A DNA stretch of 64,000 nucleotides, from positions 8,937,501 through 9,001,500 of the forward strand of contig NC_088310.1 of NCBI RefSeq assembly GCF_910592395.1, in the 5' to 3' direction. The position numbers were made by a program, and so were the translations under genes. Below the pieces are notes generated by a model. That model searched no databases. It was not told where the DNA came from and saw nothing but the letters and a program-made list of their open reading frames with translations. This document shows positions 10,955 through 22,433 of this stretch, one piece after another. Position 1 is the first letter of the stretch. Each line of letters opens with the position of its first letter. Source of the stretch: Lineus longissimus. Lineage: Eukaryota > Nemertea > Pilidiophora > Heteronemertea > Lineidae.

Positions 10955-12702
10955 GTTATCTTTATGCTTTTGATACATGAAAACTATGTCTATGTAACAC
11001 GAATCTCAAAAGTATTTTTCTGATATCAGATTACTACCCTTAACAAGTTCCAATTTTCCCCAACGTACCTACCTACCCAATTATTTACTTGTTCTTAATC
11101 TGTCGTAAAACTCAAGGCTCTAATACTTGAATTGGTAAAAACGTGATATGCGCTTTTTAACAAATACTCTTGTGTGTTATACTTTAAAAACCTAAAGGTC
11201 GACGGATGCCGAGGACAACAAGACTTCCTCCTCTGGACGAACAAAATAATCGGCCTCAGTGAGATACAAGGAAAAGATAGATTCTGAAGTACATACAGTT
11301 TTCAAAGGATAGAACGGTGCTCCTCATGACGGAGACGAAAACACACGCACTCATCTTGGACACTGCATATAAAGAACCCTCTCAACACGGCCCGAGCGGA
11401 CTCTGATCCAATACGTTCTTTCAATTTGACCTTTAACTGGGCGAGCCTACTCCATATTATCACCTTGCTCTAACATTCGTTTCCAGTGATCGGGCGAATG
11501 GGTACTGCCTAATATTGGGTCATCTGCATGTACATGTAGTGCTGATGCAATGAACTACATGCACCACTAGGACTCCTTTGTCAGGTAAATGGCTGTGTCT
11601 CTCTGATGTTACGCCTGAGCTTGGTTATGGAAGCGAAAGGTGGCTGCCAGGTGTCGAAGATGTTGTTCGCATTGCTTTACGTTGGGAGAAACAGAGAAGG
11701 GTCTTAGGTGTCCACATACGAAAAGGTCTTAAACACAAGTTTGGCTAGCTGCACAATTATCGTGACGGTACAAGCCGAATCATCCGTTTGTCTTTCTAGC
11801 TTTCCGTTTCATGAGAAATGTTTGGCAAGTGGCCGATTTTGATCGAATACGTTGTTTACGATATGGGTTTGCGATTCCCCGATGTAGTCTCCTATATGAC
11901 GTATGTGTACCAACCAATCATAAGTCATGTTGCCGCTCGTTTAGAACCCGTCGACTAAACACTTCCACCAATGCGTTTCTTGACTTTCATTATATCTTTG
12001 ATGAATCTCAGAAACGGGCGGTACTTGTAAGGCTCAAACTCGACTCTCCTTCAATGACATCGGCAATATAGTCGCTATCGTCTTTCAACAGTTTAAAAGC
12101 GTGATTCATTGAAACTAAAGTTTCATCGTTTAAAGTTTCAATGACAAATCAATGCTAGCTTTTGTCTTTTTCTGCAAGTTACATGAACCCAATAGCTACT
12201 TCGCGTGATCAGCGATGTAATTCGAAACTATCGAAACGATCGAATGCAAAAGCTGCTGTTAATCAGGATCGGTATCGATTAGTTGTGGATGTAAGTGCAT
12301 TATTTAATACGAAGTATGTATATTTTATTGTGTGAGATGAGCAGATGCGTAAGTCAAATTTGATAGGCCTATTTTTGAAATTCTTTAAGTTCAAAAGGCT
12401 AAGGAAAATGATGACAAACACCAAGGATAACTTCACTGTCAGGAAAGCTACATCATGGGCAACGTCACTGTCAAGTTGATGACGGTACGACCACGAATAT
12501 TGAAGAAGCAGCAGGAATTATTACGTCCCATAGTAAAACCAGAAAGCACGCGATTATAAGTTCATGTTGGCGTTTCGTGGTAGGGGGTGAAAACACACTA
12601 GTGTCAGTGTATCCGGTTAACGTGCAACTATTTTTGTTGGAACGTTTTTATCACATGTAAGTAATTTCTTATTAGATAGTTAGGTCCCGCGTTCTACATC
12701 AT
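10955..12702. repeat. array-unit spacer between GPCR-2 and GPCR-3
   Basis: Upstream block of GPCR-2 joined to the shorter A-type downstream flank of GPCR-3. The A-type flank contains acaacgtcactgtcaagttg-like sequence near 12460-12490, also present near 15220, 53945 and 58060. The small frame beginning there is frameshifted in this copy. No gene called. Confidence 0.6.
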
Positions 12703-13659
12703 CTAATATGCGTCGCAGAATAAACAGCTAACGTCGTCCCTAAAGTACTTTAATGTACACAAGTAGATGATGAAATTGACTGAATAATTAAAAACGATGA
12801 AATTAGACATTGCGATGGCCCATTCGCGGAGGTATATGGGGGAACCTGCAATCAAATCAACCCAGCGGAATATAACATACGGGGCCATTAAAAGGAAATA
12901 TATCAAAGAAACGATGAACAGATTTTTTACCAGTTTTCTCTGCAGTATTTCAGTCCTTGAGTCTTTAGCAAAGTGTTTATTATTGCCTCCACGGAAAACT
13001 CCAGCTATAATCAGAGTGTTGGTGAAGAACACGATACAGACAGGAGCAACCATATTGGTGTTGAATAGCCAAGCTGAAAATATGCCCAGCCCTTCCAAAC
13101 AAAACCGCCTCGTAATGCCTTGGATTTTTATCGTTGACGACACATAATTCCAAAACGCTGGACAGTAAAACATAAAAGAGATTAATAAAAGAATAACAAG
13201 AATGATATTCCGCCGTCGACTGGTGAAGAGGCTTGCCACCTTTAGAGGATACCAAACCGCCACACAGCGTTCTATACTGTAAACGATGATGATGTATGCC
13301 GACATAAACACAAAACAATTCCAAACGAAGATTCGGAGCTGGCAACCAATATCTGTGGCGCCAGACGCGATGTTGATTTCTCCATTTGTAACGTAAAATA
13401 AACCATTATGAAGCCAGGTCTGAAAACTCATGACCAGGTTCCCGGTATCAGACACAGCCAACGACACTAGGTACACGCTTGCTGCGGTGTTCCTCCTTCT
13501 TTGTCTCACGAAGACAATAATAGATAGCATGTTGCCGACGAACCCAAAGATTATGACCACCAGCATTAAGTAAGCCCCAAAAAACTTGTTGAGGAGTCCC
13601 AGAAATGACGGTGCGTTTTCCAATCCTTCGACTTCGGTCGTGGTTTGAACGAGGACCAT
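12703..13659 (-). CDS. GPCR-3: rhodopsin-like GPCR, subfamily A, open but altered C-terminus
   Basis: 318 aa, with all seven membrane segments, the ERC motif, TM5 and TM6 prolines and NFIIY present. Two differences from full-length sisters. First, an 8-residue in-frame deletion in extracellular loop 2 between the conserved cysteine and TM5 (LEGLGIFSAWLFNTN instead of the longer loop). Second, a 1-bp deletion near 12714 (cgtcgcag for cgtccgcag), which replaces the last 11 or so residues with DAY and removes the acidic ERGT tail. The helical core is intact, so the product could fold; the loop-2 change could alter ligand binding. It could also be an early pseudogene. Confidence 0.8.
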   Translation of the reverse strand: MVLVQTTTEVEGLENAPSFLGLLNKFFGAYLMLVVIIFGFVGNMLSIIVFVRQRRRNTAASVYLVSLAVSDTGNLVMSFQTWLHNGLFYVTNGEINIASGATDIGCQLRIFVWNCFVFMSAYIIIVYSIERCVAVWYPLKVASLFTSRRRNIILVILLLISFMFYCPAFWNYVSSTIKIQGITRRFCLEGLGIFSAWLFNTNMVAPVCIVFFTNTLIIAGVFRGGNNKHFAKDSRTEILQRKLVKNLFIVSLIYFLLMAPYVIFRWVDLIAGSPIYLREWAIAMSNFIVFNYSVNFIIYLCTLKYFRDDVSCLFCDAY

Positions 13660-13706
13660 CGTACTTTTGCTGCTGTAACTAAATTAATTGTGAAGTTTGG
13701 ACTAGG

Positions 13707-13712
13707 TTTATA
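13707..13712 (-). promoter_or_regulatory. TATA box of GPCR-3
   Basis: TATAAA on the minus strand, 48 bp upstream of the ATG. Confidence 0.5.
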
Positions 13713-15675
13713 TTTATCATTAGGCTCTTGATCACGAGAACTATTTATATGTAACACGTGTCAGAAAAGTATTTTTCTGATATCAGATCACTACCCTTTA
13801 CACATTTCAATTTTTGTCAACGAACCTACCTGCTCGACTATTTTCTTGTTCTGAATCTGTCGTAAAAGTCATTGCTCTAATACTTGAATTGGTAAAAACG
13901 TGATATGCTCTTTTTTAACAAATACTCTTCTGTGTTATACAGTACAAACCTAAAGGTCGACGAATCCCGAGGAAAAAAACCATTCCTACGCTTGAGGAAC
14001 AAATAACCGGCCTCACTGAGAGAAAAACAAAACACAAATTCTGAAGTACACACAGTTTTAGAAGGATAGAACGGTGCTCCTCGTGATGGAGACGAAAACA
14101 CACGCACTCATCCTGGACACTGTATGTAAAGAACCTTCTCAAACAAGGCCCGAGCGAACTTTGATCCAGCACGTTCACCTATTTCTTATTTCAATTTTAC
14201 CTTTAACTGGTCGAAGCTACTCCTTCATTCGTATCACCTTGCTCTAACATACGTTCCCAGGGAACGACCGAATGTGGGGTCATTTTGTATGTACCTGTAG
14301 TGCTGATGCAATGAACTACATGCACAACTAGGACTCCCTTGTCAGGCAAATGGCTTTTTCGCTGGGGTGTTATTACGCCTAATCTTGGTTATGTATGCGA
14401 AAGGTGACAGACGAGTGTCGAAGATGTTATTTGCATTGCTTTTCGGTTGAGAGAAAAACAGATGGCAGATCGTTTCTAAGTCTTCGGCGTCCACATACGA
14501 GAGGGTCTTAGACACAAGTTTGGCTGACTGCACAATTGTCGCCACTGTACAAGCCAAAACGTTGGTTTGTCTCGCTAGCTTTCCGTTTCAATAGAAGAAT
14601 CTGTGTTTGGCAAGTTGCTGATTATGATCGAATACGTTGTTTACAATGTGGCTTTGCGATTCCTCGATGCAGTCTCCTATATGACGTATATGTGTACCAA
14701 TCAAGTTATGAAGGCACTCGTTTTGAACCCGTCAACTAAACACTTCAACCAACGCGTTTCTTGACTTCCATATATCTATGATGAGTCACAGAAACGGGCG
14801 GTACTTGTAAGGCACCAACTCGACTCTCCTCTAATGACATGGACAACATAGACGCTGTCGTCTTTCAACAGTTTTACAGCGCGATTCATTGAAACTAAAG
14901 TTTCAATGGCAAATTAATGCTAGCTTTTGTCTTTTCCTTTAAGTTACATGAACCAATAGTTACTTCGCGTGATCGGCATTGTAATTCGAAACTGCCGAGA
15001 CGACCGATGAACGCAAAAGCTGCTGTATATAAGGATTTGAACGGTATCGATTAGTTGTTGGCTGTAAGTGCATTATTTAATCCGTAGTAGGTATATTTCA
15101 TTGTGTAAGAGTAGTATATTAAAATTGCATAGGCCTATATTGTGAATTTCTTTAAAGTTCAAAAGGCTAAGGAATAGGATAACGTACACCAAGGATGGCT
15201 TCATCGTCAGAGAAGCTACAACATGGACAACGTCACTGTCAAGTTGATGACGGCACGACCACGGATATTGAAGAAGAAGCTGGAATTATTACCGTCCCAT
15301 AATAAAAGCAGAAAGCACGCGATTATAAGTTCATGTTGGCGATTCGTGGTTGGGGGTGAGAACACACTGGTGTCAGTTATATGGCTTACCGTGCAAGTAA
15401 TTTTGTGGGAACGTTTTTATCACATGTAAGTACTTTCTTATTAAAGACACCTTGATTTGTGGTAACTTCTTTATAAATTTCTACAATATATAAGCTGCAG
15501 GCTTATGCCCTCATTTTCTTATACGTTAAAGTTCATATCATAATACATGTTATTAAATCATATTATTGATTGTCCGTTTTCGTGTTTTTGTGTTATATTA
15601 AGTTATTAAAACTAGGAGTCGACTACTTCGTCACGTCTACGAATGTCGGCAATGTTTTATACAAAAATATCCAAC
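13713..15675. repeat. array-unit spacer between GPCR-3 and GPCR-4
   Basis: Complete A-type spacer without obvious insertion, the cleanest reference for the short unit. It contains the upstream landmarks (AAACCTAAAGGTCGAC near 13948, TAGAACGGTGCTCCT near 14066) and a 68-codon plus-strand frame at 15223-15429 that recurs at 53947-54135 and 58061-58267. That frame has no known domain and is treated as non-coding. Confidence 0.6.
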
Positions 15676-16691
15676 TCACCATTGTTGGTTGGTCCCGCGT
15701 TCTTCATCATCTAATATGCGTCTGTAGAATAAATATCTGACGTCATCCCTAAAGTACTTCAATGTACACATGTAAATGATGAAATTAACCGCATAGTTGA
15801 AAACAATAACATTTGATATTGCGTTTGACCATTCGCGGAGGTATATCGGGGCACCTGTAATCAAATCAACCCAGCGAAATATAACATACGGGGCCATTGA
15901 AAGGAAATATATCAAAGAAACGATAAAAAGATTTTTGACCAGTTTTCTTTGAAGTTTTTCAGCATTGTAATTTTCAGCAAAATGCTCATTATTTCCTGCT
16001 CGAAAAACTCCAGCTACAATCAGAGTATTGATGATGAACACGATACAGACAGGAGCAACCATATTGGTGATGAACAGCAAGACTTCAAAGGCCTCAAATA
16101 ACCAGGTTGGAAGAATGCCCTGCTCTTGCATACACAACCGCCTGGTAATGCCTTGAATTTTGATCGTGGTCGATACTAATTAAAAAACGCTGGAGAGTAA
16201 AACGTAAAAGAGATGAATAGAAGGATAACGAGAATGATATTCCGCCGTCGACTTGTGAAGAGGCTTGCCACCTTTAGAGGATACCAAACCGCCACACAGC
16301 GTTCTATACTGTAAGCGATGATGATGTACGCCGACATAAACACAAAACAATTCCAGACGAAGATTCGGAGCTGACAACCAATATCTGTTGCGCCAGACGC
16401 GATGTTGATTTCTCCGTTTGTGACGTAAAATAAACCATTATGAAGCCAAGTCTGAAAACTCATCACCAGGTTTCCGGTATCTGACACAGCCAACGACACT
16501 AGGTACACGCTTGCAGCGGTGTTCCTCCTTCTTTGTCTCACGAAGACAATAATGGAGAGCATGTTGCCGACGAACCCAAAGATTATGACCACCAGCATTA
16601 AGTAGGCCCCAAAAAACTTGTTGAGGAGTCCCAGAAATGACGGTGCGTTCTCTGACCCATCGACTTCAGCCGCGGTTTGGAAAAGGTCCAT
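15676..16691 (-). pseudogene. GPCR-4: subfamily A GPCR pseudogene, single frameshift
   Basis: The N-terminal half (16176-16691, through TM4) and C-terminal half (15676-16137, from loop 2 to a C-terminus ending NQQW) are each open but in different frames. The break is a 1-bp deletion after the PAF motif at the end of TM4, followed at once by a TAG. The rest is well preserved (ERC, both prolines, NFIIY), which points to recent inactivation or, less likely, a sequencing error. Its 3' half (AGNNEHFAENYNAEKLQRK) closely resembles GPCR-14. Confidence 0.85.
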
Positions 16692-16738
16692 CGTAATTTT
16701 CTGCTGTAATTTAATTATGTGTGAAGGTTTGGACCAGG

Positions 16739-16744
16739 TTTATA
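16739..16744 (-). promoter_or_regulatory. TATA box of GPCR-4 pseudogene
   Basis: TATAAA on the minus strand, 48 bp upstream of the relic ATG. Confidence 0.45.
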
Positions 16745-17835
16745 TTTGTATTCAGGCTTTTGATACATGAGAACTATGTATATGTAACACGCGTCTCAAA
16801 AGTATCTTTCTGAAATCAGCTCACTATTCTTTACAAGTTTCAATTTTCGTCAACGTACCAACCAGCTCAATTACTTTACTAATTCTGATTATTGGTGAAC
16901 AGGTGATAAGCGCTTTTTAAGAAATACTCTTGTGTGTTATACTTTAAAAACCTAAAGGTCGACGGATCCCGAGGAAAAAAAGACTTCCTTCTTTTGACGA
17001 AAAAAATAACCGGCCTCACCGAGAAACAGACAAAAGTCAGAATCTGAAGTACACACAGTGTTCGAAGGATAGAACGGTGCTCCTCGTGACAAAGACGAAA
17101 ATACACGCACTCATCCTGGACACTGTATGTAAAGAACCTTCTCAAAGAAAACCCGAGCGAACTGTGATCCAGCACGTTCACCTTTTTCTTATTTTTAATT
17201 TGACCTTTAACTGGTCGAAGCTACTCCTTCATTAGTATCACCTTGCTCTAACAACTGTTCCCAGGGAACGAGCGAATGAGTACTGCACAATATGGGGTCA
17301 TTTGTATGTACCTGTAGTGCTGATGCAATGAACTACATGCACAACTAGGACTCCATCCCTTGTCTGGGAAATGGTTTCGTCCCTCTGGTGTTATGCCTAA
17401 TCAGACTGGCCTAACCTTGGTTAAATACGCAAAAGGTGGCGGACCAGTGTAAAAGATGTTATTCGCATTGCTTTTGCGTTGAGAGAAACACAGACGGCAG
17501 ATCGTTTCTAAGTGTTCGGCGTCCACATACGAAAAGGTCTTAAACACAAGTTTGGCTGACTGCACAATTATCGTGACGGTACAAGCCGAATCGTCCGTTT
17601 GTCTTCCTAGCTTTCCGTTTCAATAAAATCAGTGTTAGGCAAGTTGCCGATTATGATCGAATACGTTGTTTACGATGTGACTTTGCGATTCCTCGAAGCA
17701 GTCTCCAATATGACGTAAGTGTACCCACCAATCAAAGGTCATGTTGCCACTCGTTTAGAACCCGTCAACTAAACACTTCCACCAATGCGTTTCTTGACTT
17801 CCGTGTATCTGTGATGAGTCTCAGAAACGGGCGGT
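16745..17835. repeat. array-unit spacer upstream of GPCR-4
   Basis: Upstream half-unit with the standard landmarks, interrupted at about 17836 by the Harbinger-type element right after cagaaacgggcggtac. No gene called. Confidence 0.6.
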
Positions 17836-18140
17836 ACATGTTTCATAGAACTTTTTAACAGACTTCCTTCAAGGTACCATAAAGGAAGGATATAACGTCT
17901 ATTTAAAGCTGCGTATTTAAAGCGTTTCATAACTCGTTTTTGCTCTGCCATTACATTAAGTTTAACAGGCCTGCCATTAATAAATGATTGTATGGTGTAC
18001 CTCATTCATCTTGGTGAAAAAAAAACAAACTCGAACGCAGAGTGATTTATTGTGTTGAGATTCGTAATACATGATCGGGCCGTGGCAAAATGTGTCAATT
18101 TCAGTGTCTTTGGTTCCTATACACTATATGAATGCCCATT

Positions 18141-18163
18141 AATAATAATAATAATAATAATTT
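18141..18163. repeat. (AAT)n at LINE 3' end
   Basis: A short AAT microsatellite at the 3' terminus of the minus-strand LINE, as CR1/L2-type elements commonly end in a short tandem repeat instead of poly(A). The second LINE fragment at 54156 has the same kind of tail. Confidence 0.7.
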
Positions 18164-19872
18164 ATTTGATTTAAAGTGCTAAAATAATGGTGCATACATT
18201 TTCTAAGCACTGTACATAATATTAAATGAGTACATTAAAAGTGGTGATTTCATGAGGATAAAAAACAGTTTAAAAACATCCGGAAAATATCAATATTTAA
18301 AACATGTATGGCCTACTCTGAATATGTTAGGATAAAAAGATGAGTTTTGAGTTTACTCTTAAAAGTGTTTAGCACAGTGACATCACGTAACCAGCTTGGA
18401 AGGGCGTTCCACAGCCCCGCGGCCCGGACACACAGAGATCGATCCCCGAAGACCCCATTTGAACGTGGGATGGCAAGGAGCCAAGGGTCATCCGAGGACC
18501 GAAGTCTGCGGCCGGGCGCACGGAGACTGAGAAGTTCCTTCATATACTGTGGGCTCTCCTCATGATGGATGACCTTGTGGGTTGTGAGAAGAACTTTGTA
18601 GTCGATACGTGATGTCACCGGCAACCAATGAAGAGATTTTAAAATAGGGGTTATGTGCTCTCTCTTTTTGGACCTGGTTAAGAGGCGAGCACTAGCATTT
18701 TGTGCTTTTTGAAGGCGCTGGATTTCACAGCCCGGTAATCCGAGCAAAAGACCGTTTTGGAAATCCAGGCGAGATGTTATTAGCGCATTTATTACTCTGG
18801 CACAGGTGGTATTGTCCAGGTATCGTCTGATCTTTGCTATTCTATGGATCTGATAGTAAACCCCCCTCACCACTTGGGACACCTGTTGTGACATAGACAT
18901 GTTTGCATCAAAAACAGCACCAAGATTTCGAACCTGAGATGAGGGAGTAACAGAGGATGATCCGATCTGGATTGAAGGAAGTGGCTCAAGTCTTGACAGC
19001 TTTCTCTTCGACGCAATGATGAGGAATTCAGTTTTATCATCATTGCCCTTCAAGTGATTGGGGCCAAGCCACTCCCGAACATCTGCTACACATGATTCAG
19101 CCTTTTTAATGGCAAGGCGGAGCCCTTCTGGTGTGACATCGAACGTATCATATAATTGTATGTCGTCCGCGAAGCCATGACGACACATGTCATGATTTTC
19201 AATGATTGCCGCAAGGGGTTTGATGTATATAGAGAAGAGTATAGGGCCAAGCACGGAGCCCTGTGGCACCCCAGAGAGGAGAGGCATTTTGTCAGACTTT
19301 TGCCCTAGAACGAGCACCGACTGAGTTCTCGAGCTGAGGTAGGATTTAAACCACTCCAAGGCTGTCCCCCTGATACCAAGCTTGTCCTCAAGTTGTGAGA
19401 TCAGAAGCTTATGGCTGATAGTATCAAAAGCAGCAGACATATCAAGGAGGATCAAAATCACACCCTGCCCCCTGTCAAGAGCCACATCGATGTCTGCCTT
19501 GATACGCAGTAATGCCGTCTCCGTGCTGTGTCCAACTCTATAAGCAGATTGTAACGGATCATACAGGCCATGCACCTTCATATGCAACACGAGCTGCTTC
19601 GCCACCACCTTTTCAATGACTTTTGATAGAAAAGGAAGATTGGACACAGGGCGATAGTTTTTGAGGATATTGCAATCCAAACCTGACTTCTTTAGCAGTG
19701 GTGTCACAAAGGCATTCTTTAAGCAGTCCTGTACCTGACCGGTCCCAATCGATTCATTTACACAACGAACCAACAGTGGCAAAATTGCATCCAGCACAAC
19801 ATCATCCCTGAGTAGCCAAGTAGGCAAAGGGTCCAAACCGCATGATTTGGGAGGACTCTCTTTGATCACCAT
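18164..19872 (-). mobile_element. CR1/L2-like non-LTR retrotransposon, 5'-truncated
   Basis: Contains one long open frame for reverse transcriptase (18313-19872) and a short 3' UTR ending in (AAT)n. The apurinic endonuclease domain and 5' part are missing, the usual outcome of incomplete target-primed reverse transcription. Candidate target duplication ccatt on both sides (before 18139 and near 19870) is short and uncertain. It is nested in the Harbinger element and therefore younger than it. Confidence 0.85.
18313..19872 (-). CDS. LINE reverse transcriptase ORF (ORF2, 5'-truncated)
   Basis: 519 codons without a stop. RT blocks in order: NYRPVSNLPFLSKVIEK at about 72-88, HSTETALL near 115, LLDMSAAFDTISH with the first catalytic Asp at about 142-154, GVPQGSVLGP at 201-210, and the catalytic FADD at 234-237. 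The C-terminal third has the FGDRSLCVRAAGLWN motif seen at the ends of CR1/L2/Jockey-group ORF2 proteins. The clade is inferred from motif style and needs a tree. The open frame suggests a fairly young copy, but without endonuclease it cannot mobilise itself. Confidence 0.9.
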   Translation of the reverse strand: MVIKESPPKSCGLDPLPTWLLRDDVVLDAILPLLVRCVNESIGTGQVQDCLKNAFVTPLLKKSGLDCNILKNYRPVSNLPFLSKVIEKVVAKQLVLHMKVHGLYDPLQSAYRVGHSTETALLRIKADIDVALDRGQGVILILLDMSAAFDTISHKLLISQLEDKLGIRGTALEWFKSYLSSRTQSVLVLGQKSDKMPLLSGVPQGSVLGPILFSIYIKPLAAIIENHDMCRHGFADDIQLYDTFDVTPEGLRLAIKKAESCVADVREWLGPNHLKGNDDKTEFLIIASKRKLSRLEPLPSIQIGSSSVTPSSQVRNLGAVFDANMSMSQQVSQVVRGVYYQIHRIAKIRRYLDNTTCARVINALITSRLDFQNGLLLGLPGCEIQRLQKAQNASARLLTRSKKREHITPILKSLHWLPVTSRIDYKVLLTTHKVIHHEESPQYMKELLSLRAPGRRLRSSDDPWLLAIPRSNGVFGDRSLCVRAAGLWNALPSWLRDVTVLNTFKSKLKTHLFILTYSE

Positions 19873-20796
19873 TCGACATACGAAACTTCCTTTCCATGCA
19901 TTAACTCTGTGTCTCGAGGAGGAAAGTCATCATCCCCTGCGTCATCATCAGAGGTCTCGTCATCATCGTCATCGTCATCTGAATCCTCCACTAAGGGCAA
20001 TCTATCCCGGACAGCAATGTTGTGGAGCAGGCAGCAGGACTGAATAATAATGCTTGCCTTTTGTGGTGTGTATTGAATCCCCTTGCGGAGGCATCTGAAC
20101 CGTTGCTTTAGGAGACCGTTGCAACGTTCTATGATGCATCTGGCTCTTATTTGCATCCGCTGGAATGCCCCTTCCTGTCTGGTTTGGGCATTGGCAAGAG
20201 GTGTCAAAAGCCACCTCTTGCAAGGATACCCCGAGTCTCCCAACATCCAACCATTCGGTGGATTGTTTTCAAATGCCTGGCCAAGGGCTGAACTGTGGAG
20301 AACGAAGGCGTCATGAGACCCTCCTGGAAAACGTGCCACATAGTTATTTATGATCATATCCCAATCACAAACTAGCATGACATTAATGCTGTGGTATCCT
20401 TTCCGATCGATATACACGTTTTCGTTGATGTGAGGCTTGCGTATACGCCGGACAATGGGTCCCATCGATCGATCCAATTACTCTTGGAAAACCCGTGTTA
20501 TCAAAAAATTTGGTTTTGACCTTCTGGAGGTCCCTCTCGAAGTGAACTTGTTGGTCAATGCGTGCTGCAAACGCGGATGACACAGCGCCAATACACCTCG
20601 ATGTTGTCGCAATGCTCACATGGTTAATATCACCGATACTAGATTGTTCATGCCCGGTTGCGAAATATCGTAATGCTATACACACTTGCAATGATACTGG
20701 GAGGGCGTCATTTCTCTGAGTAGGATGCTCCAACTCCTCCGACAGCTGACGACAAAAATCGAAACATATGTTCTTCGCGGCTAAAGGAACTCTAGA
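19866..20796 (-). pseudogene. HARBI1-like DDE transposase, frameshifted
   Basis: Harbinger nuclease (DDE_Tnp_4-type) in two overlapping frames. The N-terminal part (open from a stop at 20797 to 20383) carries LRYFATG and GFPRVIGSIDGTHCP, which has the first catalytic Asp. The C-terminal part (to 19866) continues with NRKG-like DRKGYHSINVM, the second Asp in LGDSGYP and the Glu in the RCIIERCNGLLKQRF block. The two frames differ by one base, with the break near 20450-20460, just after GTHCP. The C-terminus has an Asp-rich run encoded by a (TCA)n-like tract and runs into the LINE boundary. All three catalytic residues are present, so the frameshift is the main visible defect. Confidence 0.88.
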
Positions 20797-20986
20797 CTAC
20801 CTACAGGTTTAAAGGAACCGAATAAAATAAAGACAGGATAAAACCACTACCTGAAACACTCTTAATGGTAACATTAACCTAGATATTTTAAAGACACGTT
20901 TATTAAACGCGTTCTTCCTTTAAGGAGTGACTTTATCCTAGCATTATGGCTAAAGGCACTTTATTAGGCTTTATGAAACAGGTCCC

Positions 20987-21428
20987 AACACATATTTAAA
21001 TCGCAGTTTCATAATTGAAATCTTCATGTTAGATTAACTCTATCTAACTTGCACACAATTTTTAACGCCATCCGTAAATGTCGATTCCACTACGTATTGT
21101 GTTCTTAAGTCCCCGGATGTTGTTCAGTCGGATTATGTTCAACTTATAACCCCAAGTTGATATTTATATTACATGTGTTAAATAAAATACGCAAATTTGA
21201 GTTAATTTAGGTTAAATTTCTACAACATATTAGCTGCTAATACAGGACTTTGACACAGCTGATGCCCTTTTTTTACTTCTACAATATAGTTTATATCATA
21301 ATATATAATTTAATTATATCATTGATTGTCAGTTTGGTATTTCGTTTTGATATTAATCTTTCAAAATTAAGGGCAGCCAGCTTCGACACGACTATGAATG
21401 TCGGCAATTCTTTATCATCTCACCATTG
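20987..21428. repeat. array-unit spacer downstream of GPCR-5
   Basis: A flank type shared with the regions left of GPCR-9 (36700-36870 with 38232-38512) and partly with 50720-50945: atcgcagtttcataattgaa, tcgattccactacgtattg and aagttgatatttat. No gene. Confidence 0.6.
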
Positions 21429-22433
21429 TTAGGTCCCGCGTTCTTCGTCATCTGTTTTGCGTCCGCAGCATAAATATCTGACGTCATCCCTAAAGTACTT
21501 CAATGTACACAAGTAAATGATAAAATTTACTGCATAATTAAAAACGATGAAATTAGAGATTGCATTTGACCATTCGCGGAGGTATATCGGGACACCTGTA
21601 AACAAATAAACACAGAGGAATAAAACGTACGGAGCCATTAAAAGGAAATATATCAAAGAAACAATGAACAGATTTTTGACTAGTTTTCTCTGCAGTATTT
21701 CCGTCTTGGAATCTTTAGCAAAGTGCTTATTATTGCCTGCTCGGAAAACTCCAGCTACAATCATGGTGTTGATGATGAACACGATACAGACTGGAGCAAC
21801 CATATTGGTGCTGAATAGCCAGACATCAAAGGCCTCTAATATCCAGGTTGGAAGAATGCCCTGCTCTTGCATACACAGTCGCCTGGTAACGCCTTGGATT
21901 TGTATCGTGGACGATACATAAGTCAAATACGCTGGACAGTAAAACGTAAAAGAGATTAAGAGAAGGATAACAAGAATGATATTCCGCCGTCGACTGGTGA
22001 AGAGGCTTGCCACCTTTAGAGGATACCAAACCGCTACACAGCGTTCAATACTGTAAGCGATGATGATGTACGCCGACATAAACACAAAACAATTCCAAAC
22101 GAAGATTCGGAGTTGACAACCAATATCTGTGGCGCCAGACGCGATGTTGATTTCTCCGTTTGTGACGTAAAATAAACCATTATGAAGCCAGGTCTGAAAA
22201 CTCATCACCAGGTTCCCGGTATCTGACACAGCCAACGACACTAGGTACACGCTTGCTGCCGTGTTCCTTCTTCTTTGTCTAACGAAAATAATAACGGAGA
22301 CCATGTTGCCGACGAACCCAAAGATTATGACCACCATCATTAGGTAGGCCCCAAAGAACTTGTTGAGGAGTCCCAGAAATGATGGTGCGTTCTCCGACCC
22401 CTCGACTACGGTCGTGGTTTGAAAAAGGTCCAT
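21429..22433 (-). CDS. GPCR-5: rhodopsin-like GPCR, subfamily A, intact
   Basis: 334 aa, full-length and collinear with GPCR-1, with D71, C106, E130-R131-C132, C187, TM5 and TM6 prolines and NFIIY. Distinctive stretches: loop 2 RRLCMQEQGILPTW followed by ILEAFDVWLFSTN, and the TM6/loop 3 segment LFLCVYLFTGVPIYL, which differ from GPCR-1 and are shared almost exactly with the mosaic GPCR-9. The start ATG aligns with the family. The upstream TATA box is absent: sequence diverges from the family right after the leader (about 22440-22500), so expression may use another element. Confidence 0.92.
   Translation of the reverse strand: MDLFQTTTVVEGSENAPSFLGLLNKFFGAYLMMVVIIFGFVGNMVSVIIFVRQRRRNTAASVYLVSLAVSDTGNLVMSFQTWLHNGLFYVTNGEINIASGATDIGCQLRIFVWNCFVFMSAYIIIAYSIERCVAVWYPLKVASLFTSRRRNIILVILLLISFTFYCPAYLTYVSSTIQIQGVTRRLCMQEQGILPTWILEAFDVWLFSTNMVAPVCIVFIINTMIVAGVFRAGNNKHFAKDSKTEILQRKLVKNLFIVSLIYFLLMAPYVLFLCVYLFTGVPIYLREWSNAISNFIVFNYAVNFIIYLCTLKYFRDDVRYLCCGRKTDDEERGT

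Larger units (their letters stand above)
17836..20986 (-). mobile_element. PIF/Harbinger DNA transposon, decayed, with nested LINE
   Basis: The right end read inward is GGGACCTGTTTCATAAAGCC, typical of Harbinger termini. The left end has the matching core TGTTTCATA at 17839-17847. It encodes a broken HARBI1-type transposase (19866-20796) on the minus strand, and a 5'-truncated LINE (18141-19872) has landed next to the transposase 3' end. Left and right flanks belong to different parts of the array unit, so a 3-bp target duplication cannot be checked; the insertion was accompanied or followed by rearrangement. The piece between the left end and the LINE (17848-18140) has no recognised gene. 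Confidence 0.75.

Noticed and set aside
13877-14178. Minus-strand frames about 0.5 kb upstream of several ATGs as a possible upstream coding exon
   Set aside because: Stops and frame changes differ between copies, and a TATA box lies between them and the receptor ATG; more likely spacer.
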